Origin: Nepenthes gracilis
Lineage: Eukaryota; Streptophyta; Magnoliopsida; Caryophyllales; Nepenthaceae
Reading direction: 5' to 3'
NCBI GenBank assembly: GCA_033239525.1
Contig: BSYO01000008.1
Location: 9,296,150-9,360,149 of the forward strand
Length of the DNA: 64,000 nt
Under the pieces are notes generated by a model that made no database searches, was not told the DNA's origin, and worked only from the letters and a program-made list of their open reading frames with translations. Both the position numbers and the translations under genes were made by a program. Positions 1-9,854 of the stretch are shown here, in pieces. The first letter of the stretch is position 1. Each line of letters opens with the position of its first letter.

Positions 1-2440
1 TTCAACAATTAATTTTATCTCATTTTATGTGGTTTCTAGGGTCTGGTCGAAATGATAAATCCTTTGACAAGGAGAGACTTCGGCCGTTTATCAGTCATAT
101 CGTCCCCGATAATATCCGCGACCTGCTCTGCAGAACTATAAATGGCAGAGGAGGTCCGCAAGTCTCTATTTTCAATTGGTGACGACAAAGCTCCTGGACC
201 GGATGTGTTCTTATCAAAGTTTTTCAAAGAGGCATGGCATATAGTTAGGCCTTCGATTGTTGAAGTTGTCCAAGACTTTTTTCATCATGGGAAGCTCCTA
301 AAATAGATAAATGCTACAATCATCAGCTTAATCCCAAAAGTCAAGAACCCATCCAAGGTTATTGATTTTAGACCCATATCTTGCTGTAATGTTCTCTACA
401 AAATCATCTCTAAGATTTTAGCCAATCGTATACAGCCCATTTTGCCTCATTTGGTTGATAAATGCCAAACCGCTTTTGTGATGGGAAGACATATTGAAGA
501 CAATATCTTATTGGCGCAAGAATTATTTCACAAATACCATTTGGGTAAAGGTGTGCCACAGTGTGCTATGAATGTAGATTTAATGAAAGCATATGATTCG
601 ATTTAGTGGGACTTTCTGATTGCTACTTTGGAACTAATGGGGTATCCCCCCCAAATCCCCCCCAAATGGTTTATTGGATACATCAGTGCGTAACCATCAC
701 CTCATTTTCTATCAACATTAATGGTGAACTAGTTGGTTATTTCAAAGGGGCCAAGGCCCTTCGGCATGGAGATCTTTTATCACCTTATTTGTTTGTGCTG
801 GCCATGGAAGTTTTGAACGGTATTCTGTAAATTAAAGCCTAGCGTCATAGCAATTTCAAATATCACTGGAAGTGTGAAAGAACGAGGACGATGATGCGAG
901 GGTTTGTTGATGACCTTCTTTTGTTCTCAAATGCCGATCTGGACCCTATTTCTACTCTCCAAGATTGCCTCAAGGAATTTGAAGCCATCTCAGGCATGGT
1001 GGCAAACAAAGACAAAAGCAAAATTTTTATATGCTTTGACAATGAGAACTTATGTCATGATATTCAGAACATCATGGGTTATAAACGGGGCAAACTCCCA
1101 GTGAGGTACTTGGGTGTCCCCCTCATTACCACTCGGCTTTCTATGAAAGACTGCCAACCCCTGTTGGACAAAGTTCTTAAGAAAGTTAATTCCTAGAAGA
1201 ATAGGTGGCTTTCTTTTGGTGGGAGGCTTCATCTGATTTCATTCATTCTATCTATGCTTAGTTCATACTGGCCGTCCATATTCATCTTACCGAAAACGAT
1301 CTTGAAGGCGATAGAGGGATATATCAGAAATTTTCTATGACATGGCTCCATTGATGGAAAGTTTGTTGCCAAAGTTGCATGGGGGATGTTTGCATAGCTA
1401 AAGAAGAGAGTGGATTGGGTATAAAAAACCTAGTGGCCGCCAACAAACCTTCATCTGTAGATTGGATTCTGTTTGGTTGGCATGGAGCTATGCTTATCGT
1501 ATAAAAGATCGCTGTATTTGGACGATTAAAAATCCGGACTTAGCAACTTAGTGCTGGAAGAAATTCATGAAGCTTCGTCAGGTCCTGCACTCCATGATAT
1601 ACCACCATATTGGTAATAGTAAGGAAACATTCCTGTGGACATATAATTGGCATTCATTTGGTCCACTTTATGACCGCTACTCTAAAAGATTGAGATGTGT
1701 TACTGGTTTACCTAAGGACGCAAAAGTCAGGGAGATCATCTTTCAATGTAAATGGTAGTGGCCAAATCATTTTTACATGGATGTTGAAGATATCAAGGAG
1801 CACATGCTGAAATATAGCCCTGATACCACCCGTAGAGATGTAATCAAATGGAGCAACAGCCATTCTCGGGGTTTTTACCGCTAAATTGGCATATACTATT
1901 TTCCAGAACGCTAAAGAAAATGTGAAATGGTATGCTCTAGTTTGGGGCCCAAATCATATTCCGGCTCTTGCTTTTACCTTGTGGCTGGTTATGCGCTAAA
2001 GGCTTAGCACCCTGGATTGAATAAGCTTATTCATTTAGCAACCACCAACATGCATTTTATGTAACCATGGACGAGAAAGTCATGAGCATCTTTTCTTTTC
2101 CTGCCCCTTTTCATCTATTGTGTGGAGGATAATGCGCCGACAAGTCGGGCTTTGCTGACCTTATAACGATTAGCAAACTAACATTATCTGGGCAGCAAAC
2201 AAATGGAAAGGAAAGAACCTTAAAGTATACTCTACCGTCTCACTCTAGCTGCGTCTGTTTACTACATTTGGCGAGAGCGTAACCATCGGACTTTCAATAA
2301 ATCGGCTCCGCAAGATAAATCCCAAGTGGCAAAAAAGATCTCATTGGCTGTGCGTTGGAAGCTAGAAATAATGTCCTTTGACAAGAGCCATAGCAATCGG
2401 TCCATAATGATCAAATGGAGTGTTACATTAACTGGTAGGT
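1..2440 (+). pseudogene. L1 ORF2 reverse transcriptase pseudogene
   Basis: ORF2 normally encodes an endonuclease and reverse transcriptase for target-primed reverse transcription. The RT N-terminal signature DDKAPGPD lies near 180-215 and SLIPKVKNP near 330-350. FRPISCCNVLYKIISKILANR follows near 370-430 with one residue difference from the usual form. The catalytic box FVDDLLLF is at about 903-926 and the thumb motif VRYLGVPL near 1101-1124. A zf-RVT-like segment with CILCNHGRESHEHLFFSCPF lies near 2056-2115, and the terminal W-R-E-R-N motif near 2270. Stops interrupt it at about 305, 603, 828, 1195, 1338 and later, and the frame shifts between blocks. The endonuclease half lies off the window. 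Confidence 0.88.
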
Positions 2441-2982
2441 GGAGTGGATAATATGATCGAGGTAATGCTAATGGACGTAGAGCTAAAGGTCGAGGTGCTT
2501 AATGGCCATGCAGCTATTTGGCCGAGATGCAAAAGTGCTGAGATGCTATATGAAGGTGCCAAAGGGCTGTGGTCTAAATGGCAGTGGTGCCTAATGGATG
2601 CGCTATATGGCCAAGCGCCTTGAAGAAAACATCCGAGGACAGTGTTGGATATGATGGTGTGGACGCCTGGTTATGATTACAAGAGATGTTGGTGGGGGCG
2701 TAGCAATTGTTAGAGTAAGCATTTAGCTGATATGGATGGGTACACCGAGGACATGACAAAAATGGCCGAGGATGTCAAAGTGTGAATGTCCGAGGACAAG
2801 TCTGGAAAGGTTTCCTCCCTTTTTGTGTTTCTTCTTGTATTCACTAGTTGTTTTATGGAGCTCGGGGATGCTCTAGCTTCTATATTCTAAATTCAAGCTA
2901 GCAAAACACTTGGAGGAAGCACATAGGATTTGTCTGTAAATTCTATTCTTTTTAATTAAATTTTTACTTACCAAAAAAGAAC
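1..2982 (+). mobile_element. L1-type LINE, 5'-truncated by the window edge, decayed
   Basis: This is the downstream part of a plant L1 non-LTR retrotransposon. The plus strand carries a broken ORF2 (reverse transcriptase, then a zf-RVT region) up to about 2440. It is followed by a non-coding tail with repeated GCCGAG-type words (2460-2810) and a 3' end of plant-LINE style: a pyrimidine-rich stretch, GGAGCTCGGGGATGCTC, and a terminal ACTTACCAAAAAAGA near 2965-2982. Many stop codons and frame changes show it is dead. The left boundary lies outside the window, and no target-site duplication could be checked. Confidence 0.9.
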
Positions 2983-3231
2983 TAAAATATTGTGTACTGT
3001 CAAATGTTATATGTGAAATAACGTGGATCTATCAATTACTAGAGTTGCTCAAATGTAAAAGTACATGACCATCTCAACTATAGTGTGATATTCCAATGAC
3101 AATGCACATTATATCAAATTCAATATTTATGAGCATACCAAATATATAGAGGTGGATTGTTATTTTGTTATTAGAAAATTTCAACAAAGTTTCATTCAAG
3201 TTAAGCTTGTTAGGGCTAGTGAATAGTTGTT

Positions 3232-3236
3232 GATAT
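3232..3236. other. Target-site duplication GATAT, left copy
   Basis: GATAT abuts the TG start of the 5' LTR. The same five bases follow the CA end of the 3' LTR at 8913-8917. Confidence 0.9.
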
Positions 3237-3746
3237 TGTTATGAGACTAATTAATTCACCCTCAGCTTTCAGAGCTCAACATTCGTCCACCGTTCGATGA
3301 CGGAGCAACCGGATGATACAACCACTCGGCTGATTTGCATATTACATTTGAATTTACATTTGAATTGCTGATTTGGCATTTATATATATTTCTCATATAT
3401 TCTCTATTAGTTTCACACACATGTGCACAATTGAGATTGCACATCTGTTTTGCCGAGATGCTTCTATTCTGCCGAGATCCAAGATGCTGCTGTTCTCCAT
3501 ATATATGTATACCTGCACTGTGCATATTAGGGAGTTAATGAATAGACAGTCTATTTTCTTCCCTACTTTGTCTGCTTCCTTTCCTGCTTTCCCTTCTCTA
3601 CTTTCCCCTTTTCCAATACCTGCTCTTCCTTCTCCCTTACCACGTTTCTTCTCCCTCTGCTGAATTCCCCTCCCCTTTTAGTTGCTTTCTCAGTTTTTCT
3701 TGTGTGGTGACTGACGACAGAAGACCGTTCGGTGATCTCTGCATCA
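3237..3746 (+). repeat. 5' LTR of the gypsy element
   Basis: It runs TGTTATGAGACTAATT to GATCTCTGCATCA, 510 bp. The match to 8370-8912 is clear along its full length. It contains a short TATATATGTATA tract, which is expanded in the 3' copy, and a CT-rich block at 3550-3680. Confidence 0.95.
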
Positions 3747-3748
3747 TT

Positions 3749-3765
3749 TGGTGCTCTCGTTGAGA
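3749..3765 (+). promoter_or_regulatory. Putative primer-binding site of the gypsy element
   Basis: TGGTGCTCTCGTTGAGA begins 3 bp after the 5' LTR end. A TGG start directly downstream of a 5' LTR is the expected complement of a tRNA CCA end. I do not assign the tRNA. Confidence 0.6.
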
Positions 3766-3778
3766 CATAGCAGAGGGA

Positions 3779-4880
3779 ATGACAACTAGACACAAAGTGC
3801 TAGAGGACTCCATTGCTGGGCTTTCGAAAGAACTTAAAGAGGAGCTGAAGGAGATTTCCGAAACCCTTCAATAGCATTCGGAAGGGATTGCTTCCAATAC
3901 TGCTGCTACGAAGCATCTGCAAAAATCCCTAGCCGAAATCTTCCACTCTTTGGCACGAATCGAAGCACAACCATGACCATTGCCACAACCACCGCTACTT
4001 CCCACACCCTCGTCGTTTCTGGGGACTTTGTCCACTAACTGCCCGTCCACAGCTCACATCCTAACTCATCCACCGCATGCAGCGCTTGAATTCCACTCCT
4101 CTAGTTCCGTCCACTTACCTAAAATTGAAATTCCACTGTTCTCAAGGGATAAAGTTCTCAGCTGGATGTTCCAAATTGAGCGATTCTTTCAATATCACGG
4201 AACCCTCCCGGAACAAAAGCTAACCATCGCCACCTTCTACATGACCGGATCGGCCCTCCAGTGGTATTATTGGATGCATTCGACCCATCAAGTCTTCACC
4301 TGGGAAGCTTTCTCCCATGCCTTAGAACTACGATTCGGTCCATCTACCTACACCAGCCATGAAGCCACACTATACAAACTCCGACAAACCACCACTGTTA
4401 CCTCTTATATGACCGAATTTGAAACCCTATCTACCCGTACTACAGGTCTCACCACCATGAACCTCTTGAATTGCTTTATTTTGGGCTTACGAGAGGACAT
4501 ATGGCGTGAACTCCTGTCACTCAAGCCCGAAACATTACCTGAGGCCATAGGCATGGCTAAGCTGGTAGAGGAAAAGATTGACACAGGCTACACCACCCTC
4601 CACCGACCACATCCTCCAAAATGGACTATACCTGCAAGGGGAGTCCACCCAAATCTACCCCTCCTTCCAATTTTCCCTCCAAATTGCCCATTAGAAAACT
4701 TATGGCCGCTGAAATGGCATCTCGCCGTGAACATGGATTATGTTTCAATTACGATGAACATTTCACTCTAGGCCATCGGTGTCGACCTCCTCAGTTCCCG
4801 TGTATGCTCGTGGATGAAGAGGAGAGCCCACCAAGTGATGCTCAAACAATGGAAGAAGCCATTATGGATCCCATTTCCTA
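3779..4880 (+). pseudogene. gypsy gag pseudogene
   Basis: Gag forms the virus-like particle. An ATG at 3779 opens a frame with an N-terminal helical, charged segment; stops at about 3872 and 3976 interrupt it. The retrotransposon gag domain follows (4100-4600), with the W-M-F-Q-I-E-R-F-F pattern and LRQTTTVTSYMTEFETL. Near 4620 the frame shifts by one. The zinc-knuckle region CFNYDEHFTLGHRC (4741-4782) comes next. In related plant elements the fourth residue is cysteine; here it is tyrosine, so the knuckle lacks one zinc ligand. A stop at 4879-4881 separates it from the protease. Confidence 0.88.
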
Positions 4881-4980
4881 GATAGCTGAAACTCGTGAGA
4901 TAGAGTCCCTGCCTCCTTCCACAACCATCACTCCTACCATCTCACTTCATGCTCTGGAGGGGCACTGTGTTCCTTCTACA

Positions 4981-7900
4981 CTACATTTGCAAGGCTATGT
5001 CTCTGGCCACCTAGTCACCATCCTCGTAGATAGTGGTACCACCCACAACTTCCTTCAAACAAGGCTCGCCAAAAACATGGGACTGACCATTCAGCCATCC
5101 CAGCATCTCAATGTTACAGTGGGAAATGGCGCTTCCTTACATTGTGAAGGAGTTTGCTCCCGAACTCTGGTTACTTTGGACCAAACACAATTCCACGTGG
5201 ACCTCTACTTACTTCCTATCTATGGGGCAGATGTGGTGTTTGGGGTATAATGGCTCGCCACAATTGGTCCTATATTGTTCAATTACAAGGCATTATGGAT
5301 GAATTTCGATTATGCTGGCTCATGGATCACTTTACGTGGACTGCAGCCTGCCTCCATTGCTGCTATAACAGTGGGCCAGTTGCAACGAAGTGCCTTGACC
5401 AACTCAACTGCCACCTACTTCCAGTTAACAGTCACGCCACTGCCTGATTCTTCTCAGGATCACACTACTCCTGCATCTTCTCCGACACATTTACCATCAA
5501 ATGTACACCCCTCCACACTGGCCGCTCTTTGCTGCCTCCTCTCCACCTTTGCCGATGTATTTGCCCTGCCCCATGGCTTACGCCCTTCCCATACCACAGA
5601 TCATCGTATCCACTTAAAACGTAACACAGAACCCATCAACGTGAAGCCCTATCATTCTCTGCATTTCCAAAAGGAAGAAATGGAACAAATGATCCAAGAA
5701 ATGCTCTAAGAGGGCATCATTTGGCCCAGCATCGGTCCATTCTCTTCACTAGTTTTATTGGTCAAAAAACGTGATAGGAGTTGGCGATTTTATGTAGATT
5801 ATTGGGCTCTGAATGCTATAACGATTGAGGATCGATTTCCTATTCCCACGGTGGACGAATTGTTCGATGAACTCTTTGGGGCTAGGGTGTTTTCCAAGCT
5901 CAATTTAAGAGCTGGATATCACCAAATGCGCGTCCATACCGATGACATCCACAAGACTGCCTTCCGCACACATGAAGGCCACTATGAATTCCTCGTCATG
6001 CCCTTCGGACTATCCAGCGTGCCTTCTTCCTTTCAGGTCGAAATGAATGAGATTTTCCAACCAGTTCTACGGCACTTGGTATTAGTCTTTTTCGACGATA
6101 TTTTAGTGTACAGCTCCTCATGGGAAGAACATTTCCAGCACCTAACTCAAGTAATGCAAATCTTGCGGGCAAATTCATTTTTCGCCAAGCAGACCAAGTG
6201 TGAGTTTGAGCGCACTTCTCTTTCTTATTTGGGCCACATTATCTCTGAGCAAGGTGTGGCTGTTGATCCTTCCAAGATCTTGGCCATCCAGCACTGGCCT
6301 ACTCCGACCACAGTTACCCAGCTACGAGGATTTTTGGGGTTTGTTGGGTATTACTGGCGGTTTGTGCGCGAGTATACCCAAATTTCAGCTCCACTCACAC
6401 ACCTCTTACGGAAGGATGCCTTCTTGTGGTCCCTTGAAGCCGAACATGCCTTTGAGTCCCTTAAAGCTGCCCTCACCACCACACCGGTACTCACTTTACC
6501 TAATTTCTCAAAGCCCTTTGTGGTTTAGACCAATGCATCCGGACATGGCATTAGAGCCATGTTGCTCCAGGATGGGCACCCGATTGCTTTTTATAGCAAA
6601 AACTTTGTCCAAAACTACAAGCCTCCACTTATGTCAAAGAACTCTGCGCCATCACAGGAGCTGTAAAGAAGCGGTGCCAATATTTGTTAGGCGCCAAATT
6701 CACTATTCAGACGGACCACCAACCACTTAAGATGTTGCTGACCAAACCCATCCATACTCTCGAGCAACAACGCTGGATCACGAAACTTTTGGGGTTTGAT
6801 TTCAATATAGTCTACCGTCCTGGGTGTGAAAACGGCCCCTTGGATGCTCTATCCAGAGTAGATACTTGGTCTTATCTCTCACTCCAGGCTGTTTCCCAAC
6901 CAGTCATTGCCTTGTTGTCAGCCCTTCGAAAATTTTATATGTGACAAACAGTAGCGGTTGAATGGGCCAACTCCATCAGAGATGAATCGGGACTCCATAC
7001 AGGGTACTCTTAGCGAGATGGATTAGTCTTTTTCAACAATGATATCTTCATTCTGGCCAATTTAGTTCTCCAGGAACTTATCCTCATCCTGCACGAGTAC
7101 CACAACTCCCTGGTGGGTGGTCACGCTGGAATTCAACGCACATTGTCTCACATAGCAGCTTCCTTCTACTGGCCAGAGATGCCCAAAGATGTGCACACGT
7201 TTGTTAACAACTGCTCAATTTGTCAACAAATCAAACTACTCAATACCGCACCACAAGGTCTCCTCCAACTGCTACCTATTCCAGGGAAAATTTGGGAGTC
7301 TCTCTCAATGGATTTTATAACTCACTTGCCTCCCTTGCATGGTAAAATGGTCACTATGGTGCTAGTGGATCGGCTTTCAAAATATGCCCATTTCTCTTCT
7401 CTAGGCCCTCATTTCACCACACCTCAACTGCAAAAAATTTGTCACCGACATCTGCCGCTTGCACGGATTTCCAGCAGATATAGTCTCGGACTGCGACCCT
7501 ATTTTTATGAGCACATTTTGGCAAGAACTCTTCATGCTCCATGGCACCCGACTATCCACTAGTAGCTCCTACCATCCACAATTTGATGGACAAACCGAGG
7601 TGGCCAACCGGTGCCTTAAAGATTACTTGCGCCGCTTTGTTCCTGAACACCCCTCCTCTTGGGTTCAACACTTACCGTGGGCTGAGTGGAGTTATAACAC
7701 AGCGTGGCATTCATCCATTAAGATGAGTCCATTCGAGGTGGTGTATGGCCAATCAACCCCTTCATTGCTCGACTACGTTCAAGGCTCCTCAACCATTGCT
7801 TCTATCGATGAAATGCTGGCAGAACGCTCACTTATTATAACCACTCTGAAAGGCTAATCTATAGCGGGCTCAGCTCCGCATGAAGCAGCAAGCTGATCTG

Positions 7901-8380
7901 CAGCGCACTCATAAGGAATTCCAAGTCGGCGATCTAGTTTATGTGCGACTTCAACCTTATCGGCTAACTTTGGTGGCTAAACGACAGACAAACAAACTTG
8001 CTAAACATTATTACGGTCCCTTCAAAATTTTAGACCGTGTCGGAGATGTAGCCTACCGCTAGATTTACCTGTTGATTCTAAAATACACAATGTCTTCCAT
8101 GTTTCTCTCCTCAAAGCCTGTCGTGGGGATCCACCTACTCACACATCCACACTGCCAGCCAAAGCATGGGGTTCCCAGCCAATGCTACAGCCCCAACAAC
8201 TCTTGGGATTTTGACAAATCATCCGCAACCGCCAACTCCTATCTCAAGTCCTTGTATAGTGGCAATCACAGATTCCGAAAGAAGCTACTTGGGAAGCTAT
8301 TCCTGACTTTCAGCAAGATTTTCCCACATTTAACCTTGAGGACAAGGTTATTTTCGATGGAGATGGAAATGTTACAAGAC
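4981..8380 (+). pseudogene. gypsy pol pseudogene (protease-RT-RNase H-integrase)
   Basis: In order: an aspartic protease with ILVDSGTTHNF (5022-5054); RT with LVKKRDRSWRFYVDY, RFPIPTVDELFDEL, MPFGLSS and the catalytic VFFDDILVYS (about 6088-6117); RNase H starting TNASGHGI (6529); and an integrase with an H-H-C-C zinc domain (LVGGHAGIQRTLSHI to NCSICQQIK, 7110-7230). The integrase core is MDFITHLPP, DCDPIFMSTFW and SSYHPQFDGQTEVANR. A tail with VFHVSLLKACRG and LEDKVIFDGDGN follows. Stops fall at about 5250, 5709 and 6528, with frame changes near 6610, 7440, 7870 and 8060. Catalytic residues remain readable although the product cannot be made in one frame. Confidence 0.93.
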
Positions 8381-8640
8381 TAATTAATTCACCTTGACAG
8401 TTTCGGGAGCTTAGCATTTGTCCACCGTTCGACGACGGAGCAACCGGATGATACAACCACTTGGTCGATTTGCAGATTACATTTGAATTTACATTTGAAT
8501 TGCTGATTTGGCATTTATATATATTTCTCATATATTTTCTGTTAGTTTCATACACATGTACACAGTTAAGATTGCACATGCTAAGATGCTTCTTTTTGCC
8601 GAGATGCTTCATTTCGCCAGATCCAAGATGCCGCTATTCT

Positions 8641-8680
<40 letters not shown>

Positions 8681-8912
8681 GCACTGTGCATATTAGGGAG
8701 TTAATGAATATACAATCTATTTTCTTCCCTACTCTGTCTGCTCCCTTTCCTACTTTCCCCTCTCTACTTTCCCTTTTTCCTTTACCTACTCTTCCTTCTC
8801 CATTACCCCGTATCTTCTCTCTCTGCTGAATTCCCCTCCCCTTTTTGTTACTTGCTCGGTTTTCCTTGTGTGGTGACTGACGACAGAAGACCGTTCGCTG
8901 ATCTCTGCATCA
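8370..8912 (+). repeat. 3' LTR of the gypsy element
   Basis: It runs TGTTACAAGACTAATT to GATCTCTGCATCA, 543 bp. It is longer than the 5' copy mainly because the TA microsatellite at about 8644-8677 has expanded. A purine-rich stretch (GATGGAGATGGAAA, 8356-8369) immediately before it is the likely polypurine tract. Confidence 0.95.
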
Positions 8913-8917
8913 GATAT
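8913..8917. other. Target-site duplication GATAT, right copy
   Basis: It pairs with 3232-3236 across the gypsy element. Confidence 0.9.
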
Positions 8918-9003
8918 TTTCACTGTCTCTTTCTAATATTCTTGTGAAGTATATTTATATTAAGTTAGGTATGATTAGCATCTATGCTCCGGCTTTAGGG
9001 AAG

Positions 9004-9178
9004 TGTTAAAATGGAAAGAGAATATTTTGTTGGAATATAAAAGGAGTATTCCTTGTAGGATAGCTTAGTAATTTTTACTCTTTGTAAATAACTCTATCTA
9101 TATGTGGGTTGCCCAACCTTAATGTATTAAGAGGTTCTCTCTATTCTTCTCTCTCTTCTCTGTTTACAATAGAGCTCA
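9004..9178 (+). repeat. Short LTR-like remnant (copia or TRIM type)
   Basis: The 175 bp start TGTTAAAATGG and end TCTCTGTTTACA (TG...CA). They include TATAAAAGGAG, a U3-to-R-like tract ending in a CT-rich block, and a polyadenylation-like AATGTATTAA, as in short plant LTRs. No target-site duplication and no partner LTR were found, so it is at best a solo or orphan LTR. Confidence 0.5.
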
Positions 9179-9844
9179 AAATGCATGAAAACATATAGGT
9201 AGACCTAGACGTATAGGCACCAAAGGATATTTCATAAGATTCACGTTTGACATGGACCATAATAATGCTCTATAGAATATTGAGGAAGAACATTGCTCTA
9301 TGAGCCCAGAAAATGACATATCAGTTATAATTGTTTTCATTTTTTTTGTTTGTCTGTTTGTCTAATTTAAATGTACAAGAAATTTGTCCCAAATGGGTTA
9401 AGGGCATTGCTAAATTTCCAAATCTCTCCCTTTTTCTTTTTTTGGTTACCATGCTGTTATAGCAGTGAGGATAAGGAGATATAAAAATCGCTGGTTCAAA
9501 CTATAAAATAACATCTCAGCAATGTAGGGTTAAGCATTGAGTAAATGACCCACTTAGTACTGATGATATTAGAAGTCTTGTACACTAGGTTATTGTTATT
9601 AAAGCATGATAAATTACTTGGATTTAGAGCAAGTGGTTGGCTTTTACAAGGGAGAATTAAAAAAACTTCATAAATTCATGTTTATTGTTAAGGTTTATCC
9701 GAAAGTGCCAAACCACTAAAGTTGGCCTTTTATTAGCTTAAATTGTTGAATATCTTGTTTCTGCATTCATCCTCTGTCCATTTATTTAGGTTTGTTGTTT
9801 TCTTACTTCTTACTGTACCTGATGTTTCTTTGCTTTTAACATAG
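9179..9844. other. Non-coding DNA before the first coding exon of the cwf18 gene
   Basis: No coding or transposon signal was recognised. The end (TTGCTTTTAACATAG) reads as a splice acceptor, so this is probably intron sequence, with a non-coding 5' exon lying upstream. Confidence 0.5.
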
Positions 9845-9854
9845 GAGAAAAGTG

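Larger units (their letters stand above)
3237..8912 (+). mobile_element. Ty3/gypsy LTR retrotransposon with target-site duplication, coding region dead
   Basis: This is a structurally complete gypsy element of 5,676 bp. Two LTRs bound it, both starting TGTTA and ending GCATCA. The 5 bp before it (GATAT, 3232-3236) recur exactly after it (GATAT, 8913-8917), as expected of an integrase-made target-site duplication. The domain order is gag, zinc knuckle, protease, RT, RNase H, integrase, C-terminal tail, which is Ty3/gypsy order. Several frameshifts and stops make it non-autonomous. The LTRs differ by roughly one base in ten over the parts I aligned by eye, so the insertion is old. The tail LEDKV...DGDGN resembles plant chromovirus-like families, but I do not assign a lineage. 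Confidence 0.95.

Noticed and set aside
6200..6730. 176-codon frame inside gypsy pol
   Set aside because: It is an out-of-frame reading of RT and RNase H; the homologous frame is the one ending at 6528.
8461..8829. 122-codon frame with a run of Ile-Tyr
   Set aside because: It lies wholly inside the 3' LTR and the Ile-Tyr run is the translated TA microsatellite.
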